From: Tritrichomonas musculus
Taxonomy: Eukaryota; Parabasalia; Tritrichomonadida; Tritrichomonadidae
Assembly: GCA_039105265.1 (NCBI GenBank)
Contig: JAPFFF010000024.1
Span: 558,001-622,000 of the forward strand
Direction: 5' to 3'
DNA length: 64,000 nucleotides
Positions 29,438 to 38,642 of this stretch are shown here, piece by piece (the first letter of the stretch is position 1; the number at the start of each line of letters is the position of its first letter). Position numbers and translations under genes: made by a program. The notes beneath the pieces are model-generated. The model had not been told where the DNA came from, did not search any database, and was given only the letters and a program-made list of their open reading frames with translations.

Positions 29438-29866
29438 ATGAATAAATATAGGAATCCTAGTTCATCTATCATTGGAGTAGAAGGAGAAATGTTCAACGAA
29501 GGAACAAAAACAGAACACACCATAGGCTTTAATCATTTTGGCATATTCTCTAATGATAATACTTATGCTATCACATTTAATCCATATTACAATAGACCGC
29601 CTATCAAATATATTGAAAACAAGCCTGTGAGGCCACCAAAGAGTAATCAACATAGAACGAAACCCTTGCATGAACCACCTGTCAGCATCACAGACGGAGG
29701 GTATTATTTAAAAAAAGATAAGGCTCCTAAAGCACCCATCCTTCCTCCTTACCTCAAGAAACCTGAAAAATTAGGGGAGATACAAGGGAAGGCTAATGAA
29801 AAAGATAAAGGGAATGTCATATATGGCCCGCAGCATAAAGTAAAAATAGAGAACATAATCTATTAA
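29438..29866 (+). CDS. Polinton protein of unknown function (142 aa)
   Basis: This is preceded by a TTTTTTT tract and ATGAAATGA context like the next gene. The protein is Pro/Lys/Asn-rich (RPPKSNQHRTKPLHEPP, KAPILPPYLKKPEK) with a short beta-like N-terminal part. It has no membrane segment. A minor virion component is possible; it is not recognised. Confidence 0.5.
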   Translation: MNKYRNPSSSIIGVEGEMFNEGTKTEHTIGFNHFGIFSNDNTYAITFNPYYNRPPIKYIENKPVRPPKSNQHRTKPLHEPPVSITDGGYYLKKDKAPKAPILPPYLKKPEKLGEIQGKANEKDKGNVIYGPQHKVKIENIIY

Positions 29867-29889
29867 ATAAAATTTTTTTTCGAAATGAA

Positions 29890-30414
29890 ATGATTAAGAA
29901 ACGAGCAAATAATGCAGGTGTTAATGCTAATTTATCATTAGAACCACAAGCCGCAGCTCAATCAACATCAAATATTAATAACAATATCATCATAAACAAA
30001 AGGGATGATGGGAAGGAAGAGATTGTGATAACAAGAAATGTCGAGCTAGAAGACAGCCCAGAAGATGATGTAAAAGATGTAAAATATATTATTCTCGAGA
30101 CTTTTGCCAATATTTTATTGAACCAAGATAAAGCTTTGCTAACTAATCTTATTTCAAAAAATTGTATCATTGTTCCAGTAGAGGCGTTGATTGATATAAT
30201 TAAATGTTCTGTCAAAGCTGAGATGGTAGAATTGCATGTGGATGAAGATATAAAATGCTGTGCTGGGAAAGCTAATCCGATACGCAGAATCGAAGCAATA
30301 AAAATAGTAAACGACAAGGGAGAAGTTTGTATGGACTTCAAGCAAGTATATAACAAACAATACAACGAACTAATTAACAAATATCATCTGTGTTTGAAAT
30401 ATGTGTGTGTTTAG
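29890..30414 (+). CDS. Polinton protein of unknown function (174 aa)
   Basis: An Asn/Ile-rich start (NINNNIIINKRDDGKEEIVI) leads into a compact alpha/beta region (ILETFANILLNQDKALLTNL, ALIDIIKCSVKAEMVELHVD) with several cysteines. It overlaps the start region of the next gene by no more than a few codons. There is no recognised domain. Confidence 0.5.
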   Translation: MIKKRANNAGVNANLSLEPQAAAQSTSNINNNIIINKRDDGKEEIVITRNVELEDSPEDDVKDVKYIILETFANILLNQDKALLTNLISKNCIIVPVEALIDIIKCSVKAEMVELHVDEDIKCCAGKANPIRRIEAIKIVNDKGEVCMDFKQVYNKQYNELINKYHLCLKYVCV

Positions 30415-30445
30415 AAATTTATTTTACATTTTATCACGAAGGCAA

Positions 30446-30730
30446 ATGACTAATCAAATAGACCTCACACAATTCAATAAAACTGATATTATAAAAAAAC
30501 TATCTAAAAGTAAATCCGAAGAGAATTTAAAAATAATCTCTGAAGAAAAAGCTGAAGAGGAAACCCAAGCCGAACCCCTCCCTGAAAAACAAAAGCGAGG
30601 CAGAAAGAGTAAATACAATACACCAGAGGAAAGGCTCGAGGCAAGAAGGCAACAACAAAAGGAGTATAGGCTACGAAAGAAAAAAGAGCTAGAGGAGCTG
30701 AAAAAATTGGCTGAATTAGTGAAGGCATAA
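30446..30730 (+). CDS. Polinton basic protein with AT-hook-like motif (94 aa)
   Basis: From MTNQIDLTQFNKTD at 30446, the protein has an acidic middle and then KQKRGRKSKYNTPEERLEAR. The KRGRKSK stretch resembles an AT-hook, and the following Arg/Lys/Gln helix (QQQKEYRLRKKKELEELKKL) resembles a basic region with a short coiled coil. Nuclear DNA binding is a reasonable inference. It is the last plus-strand gene of the first block. Confidence 0.5.
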   Translation: MTNQIDLTQFNKTDIIKKLSKSKSEENLKIISEEKAEEETQAEPLPEKQKRGRKSKYNTPEERLEARRQQQKEYRLRKKKELEELKKLAELVKA

Positions 30731-30749
30731 AGTAAAAAAATATTAGATG

Positions 30750-31712
30750 GAGGTATTTTTTTGCTGCTCAATTATATTCTTGAATCAAAGCATTTAATCC
30801 AATGCTGTGATGTTTATTATTTATATCCATCATACTAACATATAAATAGCTTCGGCTCTTATAAATTTTTAATTCTCTGTATTGATTTCCATTGTAGAAC
30901 CAAATTTTATTGTCAGAACTAATGAAATAATTTTCAAACTCCCACCCTTTGAATAAAGTAATTTGTTGACAATCCGCAGGCAGGTCATCTAGATAATTAT
31001 ACTTTTGGCCTTTGTATCCATATTTATTTTTGCTGTTTTCTTTAGCTGATACCCACCGAAGATTTGATACATGATAATTAGTTCTATCATGGTTTTATGG
31101 TCCACGATAGGGAGGTGGTCGGGATTTGGAATGAAGTGTTTTGCCACAAGAATATGCTTTCGATAGGGCTTTCGATTTAATGTTACATGGATATATCCAT
31201 CATTTTTTTTACAGTATTAGCGACAACTCTTCCATTACTTTTTCGTCTAATATCATATGGATATACATTTTTAATCTCATATTCATCATCATTTTTGACA
31301 TCAAACCACTGGGCCTCCCCTTCTGTTTGGGCTTCTGGATATACTATATCGTCATACAAATCGTCTTCTCTGTTCTCCAAATCCTCTATCCTGTCTCTTA
31401 GCTCTTGTATTTCTTCTTTTACATCACGCATGCTGTTTGCCCATTCGTTGTCATTTTCTTCCAAAACATGTTTAATTTCTCATTTTCAGCTTCTGATTTT
31501 TCCAATTTTGTAGTGAGGTCAGCAATCTGTTCGTCTTTCATTTTATTTTCAGCTTTTAATTTTTGAATTTCTTGGAGGGCTTCTTGTAATGTCATTTCTT
31601 GACACATTTGGCTTCGTGATAAAAAAAATGAAAAAAAAAAAAAAAAAAACGCTATCCCATTTTTGATCCCATTTTTGATCCCATTTTTGATCCCCCCAAA
31701 AATTTCTAACAA
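30750..31712 (-). pseudogene. Polinton accessory region, decayed; coiled coil plus possible NUMOD-like part
   Basis: On the minus strand this region encodes, in pieces, a coiled coil (QEALQEIQKLKAENKMKDEQ; EEIQELRDRIEDLENREDDL) and stretches such as YEIKNVYPYDIRRKSNGRVV. The latter resemble the modules that accompany HNH-type endonucleases in some trichomonad Polintons. It looks broken (about two breaks) and is the only clearly decayed part of the element. The identity is uncertain. Confidence 0.35.
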
Positions 31713-31945
31713 TATATATACGAACTATAGAAGAGTTATATAATTTATTTTTAAGAAAATAAATCTTATATTTATATATCTTTTTTTAAAAATGGGATTA
31801 AAAATGGGATCAAAAATGGGATAGAGTTTTTAGAAAAAGAGGCTGATTTAAGCACTTTTTAGGTCAAAAAACAGCTAAAATAGGGTCTTTTTCAATCAAT
31901 CCCATTTTCATTTTTTCGATCCCATTTTCGATCCCATTTTCAAAA
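31653..31945. repeat. GATCCCATTTTT repeat clusters between convergent/adjacent Polinton genes
   Basis: There are three small clusters: ATCCCATTTTTG about three times at 31653-31695; the inverse AAAAATGGGATC about three times at 31785-31823; and CCCATTTTCGAT about three times at 31899-31940. They can fold into hairpins and lie just downstream of the polymerase gene. A transcription-end or regulatory role is possible. An A-run (31620-31649) lies beside the first cluster. Confidence 0.6.
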
Positions 31946-31973
31946 TCACCCTAAAAAAAGCCTCATATATACT

Positions 31974-34901
31974 TCAAAATTTGATTCTTCTCTCAAATGT
32001 TGGTAAATTTATCTGTTGGTATGAGCTACTTTTTTTGAAACAATTAGCCCCATCAAGAAGATTGAAAACTATCTCTTCGCCGCAATATAATTTCTCAAAT
32101 AACTCCTCCACTGATATATTCATCCTCTTTGCTTTGTTTAGAATACATTGTTTAGGAATTCCTTTCAGTCTTATATGTAGGCCTTCATTCCCCTTCTCAT
32201 CTACCAAAATATCGAGATATGATTTCTTTCCCAGAGCTATTAATTTTCTTGAATGAACAGCCCCAACAGCTCCTTCAAACGAATCAAAATCACAGTGAAA
32301 CTGAGTCATCTTTTTGCCTATTAACTCCTTGCCATATCTCTTTTTGAACACTTCTCCTATCCTTGCTACATCTTCTTCTTTGATATGTATACTGTCCGTG
32401 TCTGTGTAGTATATTTCAATCCCATTCTGCTCTGCAGAACTTATCACTCGATTCATCAAATGCTTACTCCAGGACAACACACTTGCTCCAAAGTGTGGTA
32501 GATTAAAGTGATTATTTATTGGTTTTACTTTCTTGACATACACATTTTCGATTGATTTATTCTCTATTATTTCTGTGATATAATTATAATTTTTCCAGAT
32601 ATATTTAATGGCTTTATCTTTTGGTATGCATTTTGTTTCTGTCGTAGTGGCTTTGAGAATAGATTTTCCATAAATAGAATTCAAAAGGAGTTTAATAGTT
32701 TGTTGTAGAGGATTTTTTGCATCCTGATATTTCTTTCGGAGATTAAACAATTTCTCGATGAATATATTAATTTTACTATTAAATCCTTCGTCAAAATAAT
32801 ATCCTCGATAAAAATCGTAGTCAAAAGTATAAAATTCCATCAGGTCCATAAAAGCTCTCTTGTCAATATAATAGTGGTCTGTTGGATTGTTGGTAAATAT
32901 TTTTGAGCCCTGGTCGTTCCTGCTAAATACCTGCCCAAATTTATATGGCTTATCTGATTTACAGCTTAGTTTTTTAATATTTATTTCAGCAAAGAACTGG
33001 TCATAACGTAATAGTTCTTCAGTAGATATTCCTTCAGGAATAATTTTAGGCATTCCTTTGGGCACTCCAGACATAATACTCATGGCCGACGGATATAAAG
33101 AGACGGCATCGAAATCTTGTATTCTCGCTTCTACATACTGCTTTTCATTGTTGGCTGTCATAGTTCTTCCCCCAGAAACACATCTCTGGATAAAGTTTTG
33201 TGGCTTACCACTTAGCTGATAGCACTCATCGAAGCAACCAAATTTGTAGGCATAATAATATCCAATCGAAGAGATGGAGATAAAATTATGGACGTCCAAC
33301 ATATCTGTTTTTGTTTGTCTGAACACTTCTATCAAGTCTCGATTAAATTTCTCAACTCCTTTCATCAAAACAATACAGTCGAGCTTGCAATAATAGATGG
33401 CGTATTTCATAATGTCTATCTGGAGATTTTCATAAGCGCCACAATTTATTGCATTATCGATAAGCTGTTTCCAGTCTTGTTTTATTTGTTGAAGTGTTTT
33501 TTTGTCTTTATTTTCGAGATAATATTGTAGTTGGAATTCTAGTGCTGAGACTTCTTTTCGTTTGATATTTTTTTCTGTGTATATTTTATATGCCATCACT
33601 TCTTTGTGGACGGGTAGTTGGAACATTTTAGCGAAGGAAGATAGGGCAGCAGGTATCAAAGAGTAGCTATTTCGGAAGGTTAATCTTTTGTTTATTTTAT
33701 ATTTTGTCATGACAATTTGAAGAATTGTACCGTTCCTTTCAGTTATTTGGACGTCCCATCCAGGGGTGTTGATGAAGAAGCAGGCATCATATTTTAGATT
33801 ATGAAAGTATGTCAAAGAATTATTTTCCAAAGATTTTAATAATCTCTCGGCTATATTATCCCCATCAAAAACCATTTTATGTATCAATTCTTTTGTTCTA
33901 TATACTGTAATGTTAAGATATGGTTTATGGGGAGATAATGTTGTATCGGTCTCAAAATCAGAGTAGTATATCTTTGACCAATCCCTCTCTTTTTTCATAA
34001 CAGACGAATCTATTTTTTGACAGCAAAGGGAAGGGTCATAATTTAAATCTTGATAATCTGCTAGATGACTGTTATATTCATTTGTGGCCAAAATATTCAT
34101 CTCACAAGATTTTATTTCTCTGAACATGCCTTCTTTAAATAGCTTTCGTAGGACTGTAATCAGCTTTGTGTTTCCCACAGGTTTGTTAATCATGTAATGA
34201 TTTTTGTATAATAACAGGTCTACAGTCCTGTTAAAATCTTTAGCCCAGGCTTTCTTTCGGGTATCTATTTTGATTTGCTGTTGGTCTCTCGTAGCATATT
34301 TTTCATCAATCCTCCTGACAATAAAATGACATTTAAAATATTTAGCAATATCATATATTAAACTATTTGGCACCATCCTTGTTTTCACCATGGAACGTAG
34401 ATGATTTATTTCTTCCTCTGAGAAAACTTTTGATTGGATACATGCATAGACCAGGCAATTATCTTGATAATTTTTCTTCTCCACAGACTTAAATATTTGA
34501 TATATAGTCAAATCAATATCAGAAAGATTGATATATGGAAAGAATCCTCCGTCTGGTTTTTCTCTATAATCTTCATCAATTTCTACTTCTTCTTCATATA
34601 GCTTCCCTTTACTAGTTTGTTTATTGATTGTGAAGACGGTTTGTTTGCCTTTCTTTTTGTTTTGAATGAAGAGTAATTGATATTTTGCAGGGATAAATAC
34701 ATTACCAATCCAAGGATTATTATCAGAACAATCATCATTTAAATCTATTGTACCGGAGATATGACCAATAGTTGTGTCAATATTTCGTGCCGATGAGATG
34801 GTATACCACTTATATTCCTCCCCATCTAACGACTCACTTTTTACTACCACGTTCTTTTTATTCTTCTTGTGAAGCTGCCTTAGAGTTTCAGTAAATGCCA
34901 T
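31974..34901 (-). CDS. Polinton protein-primed family B DNA polymerase
   Basis: This is a 975-residue polymerase. The exonuclease motif YYSDFETDTT lies near residue 316. The Exo II-like TYFHNLKYDACFFI follows. Polymerase motif A is DFDAVSLYPSAM near 605, motif B is KLLLNSIYGKS near 740, and motif C is YYTDTDSIHIKEED near 832. A C-terminal RKLIALGKKSYLDILVD and RLKGIP block follows. The layout is that of the protein-primed PolB of Polintons and adenoviruses, which replicates the linear element. It is 26 bp downstream of a small basic protein gene on the same strand. Confidence 0.93.
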   Translation of the reverse strand: MAFTETLRQLHKKNKKNVVVKSESLDGEEYKWYTISSARNIDTTIGHISGTIDLNDDCSDNNPWIGNVFIPAKYQLLFIQNKKKGKQTVFTINKQTSKGKLYEEEVEIDEDYREKPDGGFFPYINLSDIDLTIYQIFKSVEKKNYQDNCLVYACIQSKVFSEEEINHLRSMVKTRMVPNSLIYDIAKYFKCHFIVRRIDEKYATRDQQQIKIDTRKKAWAKDFNRTVDLLLYKNHYMINKPVGNTKLITVLRKLFKEGMFREIKSCEMNILATNEYNSHLADYQDLNYDPSLCCQKIDSSVMKKERDWSKIYYSDFETDTTLSPHKPYLNITVYRTKELIHKMVFDGDNIAERLLKSLENNSLTYFHNLKYDACFFINTPGWDVQITERNGTILQIVMTKYKINKRLTFRNSYSLIPAALSSFAKMFQLPVHKEVMAYKIYTEKNIKRKEVSALEFQLQYYLENKDKKTLQQIKQDWKQLIDNAINCGAYENLQIDIMKYAIYYCKLDCIVLMKGVEKFNRDLIEVFRQTKTDMLDVHNFISISSIGYYYAYKFGCFDECYQLSGKPQNFIQRCVSGGRTMTANNEKQYVEARIQDFDAVSLYPSAMSIMSGVPKGMPKIIPEGISTEELLRYDQFFAEINIKKLSCKSDKPYKFGQVFSRNDQGSKIFTNNPTDHYYIDKRAFMDLMEFYTFDYDFYRGYYFDEGFNSKINIFIEKLFNLRKKYQDAKNPLQQTIKLLLNSIYGKSILKATTTETKCIPKDKAIKYIWKNYNYITEIIENKSIENVYVKKVKPINNHFNLPHFGASVLSWSKHLMNRVISSAEQNGIEIYYTDTDSIHIKEEDVARIGEVFKKRYGKELIGKKMTQFHCDFDSFEGAVGAVHSRKLIALGKKSYLDILVDEKGNEGLHIRLKGIPKQCILNKAKRMNISVEELFEKLYCGEEIVFNLLDGANCFKKSSSYQQINLPTFERRIKF

Positions 34902-34927
34902 CCTGGTATCTTCATCATCTCCAATAA

Positions 34928-35380
34928 CTATTTCGAATGAAATTTCTTGTTCGCTTTCATCATAAATTCCTTCATCTGCTTCTTAAATTTTGGCTTATCT
35001 TTAATATTTTTGACTCTTTCCTTGTACTCTTTTCTGGCTTCGGTCTTAGCTGTAGAGTACAAATCGACCGAAATATTTAATATATCCCTTTCTGCTCTGG
35101 CATTATTTTTGAGGCTTTGTTTGTATTCTCTTCGCGATGCCTTTTCTTTTTGTCTGGTATTTTTTTGCCTGCGCAGATTGTTAAACAACTTATCATCACT
35201 TTCATTAAATGCCTTGATATAATCCTTCACTTTCAAGCCTCTTTTGTTTAATTTCATTCGAGAGATATTTTGTCTGAGCTCTTCTCGGAGTTTTTTTACG
35301 GTTTGTTTCCCTTTATTTTGGAATCCTGGGAGGGATAAAATTTGCTTCTTGGATAGTTTGGAAATGAGCTGGTTGTCCAT
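34928..35380 (-). CDS. Small, very basic Polinton protein (150 aa)
   Basis: This highly Lys/Arg-rich, helical protein (SKKQILSLPGFQNKGKQTVK, RRQKNTRQKEKASRREYKQS, KDKPKFKKQMKEFMMKANKK) is encoded immediately upstream of the polymerase on the same strand. It is probably a nucleic-acid-binding protein. Its position next to a protein-primed polymerase makes a terminal-protein or replication-accessory role conceivable, but nothing in the sequence proves this. Confidence 0.5.
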   Translation of the reverse strand: MDNQLISKLSKKQILSLPGFQNKGKQTVKKLREELRQNISRMKLNKRGLKVKDYIKAFNESDDKLFNNLRRQKNTRQKEKASRREYKQSLKNNARAERDILNISVDLYSTAKTEARKEYKERVKNIKDKPKFKKQMKEFMMKANKKFHSK

Positions 35381-35475
35381 TTTACAATAAAATTAAAAAG
35401 TGATAAAAAAATATCACGCGACAAAAAAATGCTTCGGCTCAAAAATGAGCAAAAAAACTGTAAAAATCATCCAGG

Positions 35476-36595
35476 GGTGAACGGGTGAATTTTCACCTCC
35501 AACTTCACCTCTCATTTATTTTCTATTTACATACATGGTTCTATGGACATTTGATATTGTGAACAGCCCCGTTTCTTCAATTTTTCTCTTCAATTCATCA
35601 AATGTTAAATTGATTTTAAAAGTGGATTTATACTTGTTTTGGACATCTTTTAACAAAAATCTATCTATCGAAGGATAATTTTTGAGTAAAAACTCTTTCA
35701 TATTATATCTGTTTTCATCAGGCGTTTCTATGTATTGTTTATCAATCTCTTGCTGTTCTCTTTGCTCTTCTCTCATCCTCTCTATTTGAAAGAGGCTATA
35801 ATTGTATTTTCTCCTTGCTGCATCACATTTTGAGCATGATTTATTGGTTTGGGCATTGTTATTGGCTATCATACCGTTGAGTCGTATAATATTTTCAGAA
35901 GCTTCTTTGACACTACATTTATCAATAAATCCGAATGAAAAGTCATCGGGATTATCACACAACAAGGCATCTGCCGGATAAACATTATATGGCTGTCCAA
36001 ATTTATCTTTTCTAATGATACTTAGCGCAGTCATGAGAGCAAAAGATATGAATGATTGGTAGTTCTGGTACTCGTCTGAATTATATATATCGACCACATT
36101 ACCGTATATTTTATCACACTTTTCGTTTATAGAATTGTGATTACAATGATAGCCTATCATGTCATAATTTACTTTTCGAATGAATTTTTTTATTTCCGAT
36201 GAGTCTGTCTTCAATTCCATTATTTGTTCAAAAATAGGCACATCTGGCTTGCTCTGTGTGATGTCGTTTAATTTTGGCAGGGAATGAAATATTGTAAAAA
36301 TATCACGGATGAGATTTGTATTTGTTTCGACATTTAGCTTATATTTTACCGGGTCGTAGTTATCATTCAACAAATCATTTTTCAATTCCATCTTCTTCTG
36401 TTCAAAGTTCATATTATAGAATTCAGACACTTCTTTTGAAAAACTACATTCGGTCAAAGAGTTGTCTTGGGCAAGAGTAATGGCTGTAATGCTGGTTTGA
36501 TTTGTTGCTGCGGGGAGGAGGGTCATTTGGCCTAAAAATAAAAAATTGAAAAAAATTGAAAGGTGAAGTTGGAGGTGAAAATTCACCCGTTCACC
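35476..36595. repeat. Perfect 35-bp inverted repeats flanking one Polinton gene
   Basis: Bases 35476-35510 (GGTGAACGGGTGAATTTTCA...) are the exact reverse complement of 36561-36595. They bracket the single gene at 35516-36526, starting 5 bp after its stop on one side and 34 bp before its start on the other. Each arm also contains the small palindrome GGTGAATTTTCACC. This could be a nested cassette or a paired regulatory element. No target duplication is evident. Confidence 0.7.
35516..36526 (-). CDS. Polinton protein inside a 35-bp inverted-repeat cassette (336 aa)
   Basis: The likely start is MTLLPAATNQTSITAITLAQ at 36526. It is a soluble, helical protein with one CSKCD pair near residue 232 and a C-terminal winged-helix-like stretch (FKINLTFDELKRKIEETGLF). 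That end resembles DNA-binding domains of replication or transcription proteins, but no family is recognised. It is flanked by perfect inverted repeats, unlike every other gene of the element. It lies upstream of the basic protein and polymerase genes on the same strand. Confidence 0.5.
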   Translation of the reverse strand: MTLLPAATNQTSITAITLAQDNSLTECSFSKEVSEFYNMNFEQKKMELKNDLLNDNYDPVKYKLNVETNTNLIRDIFTIFHSLPKLNDITQSKPDVPIFEQIMELKTDSSEIKKFIRKVNYDMIGYHCNHNSINEKCDKIYGNVVDIYNSDEYQNYQSFISFALMTALSIIRKDKFGQPYNVYPADALLCDNPDDFSFGFIDKCSVKEASENIIRLNGMIANNNAQTNKSCSKCDAARRKYNYSLFQIERMREEQREQQEIDKQYIETPDENRYNMKEFLLKNYPSIDRFLLKDVQNKYKSTFKINLTFDELKRKIEETGLFTISNVHRTMYVNRK

Positions 36596-36599
36596 TGTA

Positions 36600-37888
36600 G
36601 ACTAAAAATAGATAATTATTTCATTAAATTCTCCTCTGAAATAGGAAGAAAATTGACTATAAGAACGTTTAAAAATATTGAATATTCATCGAGATATAAA
36701 CAAGGCAAATTTCAATAAAGATACCTTCAAATCTATATGTACAATAGAGATTTTTCAATACTGATTGAATATTTGAATTCTCCTCTGAAATAGGAAGGAA
36801 CTTCTCTCTTGAACCATTCAAAAATATTGAATATTCATCGAGATATAAGCAAGGCAAAATTCAATACTTATCTGGCCACATTCATCCATATATTTATTTA
36901 TCTATACGTTTAATTTATTTTTCAAATAACATTTCATGAAAAAATTTTAAAAAAATAATTTGAAAGAAAAAATTTTAAAAAATAATTTGAAAGAAAAAAT
37001 TTTAAAAAATAATTTGAAAGAAAAAATTTTAAAAAATAATTTTGAAAGAAAAAATTTTAAAAAATAATTTGAAAGAAAAAATTTTAAAAAAATAATTTGA
37101 AAGAAAATAATTTTAAAAGCCTTCTCAAATCTAAAATCTTTGCCGATTAGGTTTTTCAATGCCCTCTCAAATCTAAAATTTTCCTCTGAATTTGGACTGT
37201 TTGAGTTTCTCAATCTTATGTTTGAGTTTCTCAATCTTATGTTTGAGTTTCTCAATCTTATGTTTGAGTTTCTCAATCTTATGTTTGAGCTTCTCAATCT
37301 TATGTTTGAGCTTCTCAAACCAAAATTTTACTCACAATTATGAGGCAAAATTTTTCCGATCATTTTTTTCAATACCCTCTCAAATCTAAAATTTTTGTCG
37401 ACCGTTTATTGTCGACCGTTTATTGTCGACCGTTTATTGTCGACCGTTTATATTCGTACGTTTATATCCGTACGTTTATTGTCGACCGACCGTTTATTGT
37501 CGACCGTTTATTGTCGACCGTTTATTCATCCGTACGTTTATTGTCGACCGTTTACCGTTTATTCCGTACGTTTATATCCGTACGTTTATTCATCCGTACG
37601 TTTATTGTCGACCGTTTAATTTTCCTAATCTTTTGGAAAACTTGAAAGTAAAATATATAAAAAAATGAACATGCCTGCTCATACATATTTTTTTAAACTT
37701 ATTTTATATTTTCCAATATCAAAACCATGACCCCCTACTCACGCTTTTTTTCAAAAATCCCTTTTCAATAACTCGATGAATATTCAATATTTTTTAAACT
37801 TCTTATAGTGAAAAATCTTGCAAATCCAATGTAGAATCTAAATATATAATCAGAATTTAAAAATATCTATTGCTTCGTGAGATATAAA
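36600..37888. repeat. Non-coding repeat island inside the Polinton
   Basis: This holds a ~90-bp direct repeat (about 36625-36715 and 36776-36865, sharing ATTGAATATTCATCGAGATA). A partial inverted third copy lies near 37765-37815. There are six ~27-bp units with core TTTGAAAGAAAAAATTTTAA (36945-37110) and six 21-bp units with core GAGTTTCTCAATCTTAT (about 37196-37320). A dense array of GTCGACCGTTTATT and CCGTACGTTTAT units lies at 37394-37617. Open frames here are repeat artefacts. It separates the polymerase block from the penton-like gene. Confidence 0.8.
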
Positions 37889-38623
37889 TCACTTCGTGAG
37901 TATATCATATATATCAGCATCCTGGGATGGTTTTATCTTCAGAGTAATGAACAAGGGGGATTTTAAGATTACTGGCTGGAACATAAAGTCGACCAACCTC
38001 ATTTCCAAATACTTTAACGAATCTGTATTTACTTTTACTTTTATTGGTTTTGTCAAATCATAATTCACTATTAAAGCTTCTTGGTCCATAATCATTGTAT
38101 CAATATTTGCGATGATGCTGGGAGTATATTCTTGGTCTCCAATAGATGAGTGCGCTGCTACACCCTGCAAAGATACTAAATATAATTTATTGGCAAAATC
38201 AAGAATTGGCAAATCTGGGACGTTGCATTCAACTCCATTTGGAAATATATGTCCAGGCTTAGTATTGAACAATCCAGTGATTAATTTTGCTCTATGGCTG
38301 CCTTCTTTGAATTTTACTGTTTGGACAGGCTTTAAAGATATGGTTCTATTGTTGACATTTTTGAAGGTAATTACAGTCTGACTTTCATTTAAAAATTTAA
38401 CCAGATTTGCAAAAGAATAGGCATACGACTCCTCGAAATCAATTCGAACTTCACTATTTTCTGTCTCAAATATTAAATAATCATCATCGGTGGTTAATAG
38501 GATATTGGCTTTAGTATTAATAGACGAAACATAATACTTGACGAAAGGGCATTTCCAAGGAATATCTATATTCATTCTTACAGTATTATAATTCTCTGGC
38601 TGGCTCTGAACACTATACAGCAT
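37889..38623 (-). CDS. Possible Polinton minor capsid (penton-like) protein
   Basis: This is a 244-residue, beta-rich protein with no signal or membrane segment. It ends in alternating strands (VNYDLTKPIKVKVNTDSLKY, LEMRLVDFMFQPVILKSPLF, ITLKIKP). That ending is like single-jelly-roll minor capsid proteins of Polintons and virophages, which usually finish with an 'hxhRLxDxxxxxhxhxxxhxhxLxI' pattern. It starts only 19 bp from the divergent fibre-like gene on the other strand. The assignment is a pattern-based inference. Confidence 0.45.
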   Translation of the reverse strand: MLYSVQSQPENYNTVRMNIDIPWKCPFVKYYVSSINTKANILLTTDDDYLIFETENSEVRIDFEESYAYSFANLVKFLNESQTVITFKNVNNRTISLKPVQTVKFKEGSHRAKLITGLFNTKPGHIFPNGVECNVPDLPILDFANKLYLVSLQGVAAHSSIGDQEYTPSIIANIDTMIMDQEALIVNYDLTKPIKVKVNTDSLKYLEMRLVDFMFQPVILKSPLFITLKIKPSQDADIYDILTK

Positions 38624-38642
38624 TATTTAATTTCAGATTAAA
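38624..38642. promoter_or_regulatory. 19-bp divergent intergenic space in the Polinton
   Basis: The ATGs of the penton-like gene (minus) and the fibre-like gene (plus) are separated by ATTTAATTTCAGATTAAAA. Both promoters must therefore lie within this gap or inside the opposing coding regions. Confidence 0.5.

Noticed and set aside
37140-37668. Several overlapping frames in the Polinton repeat island
   Set aside because: They are translations of 21-bp and 14-bp tandem repeats in all frames.
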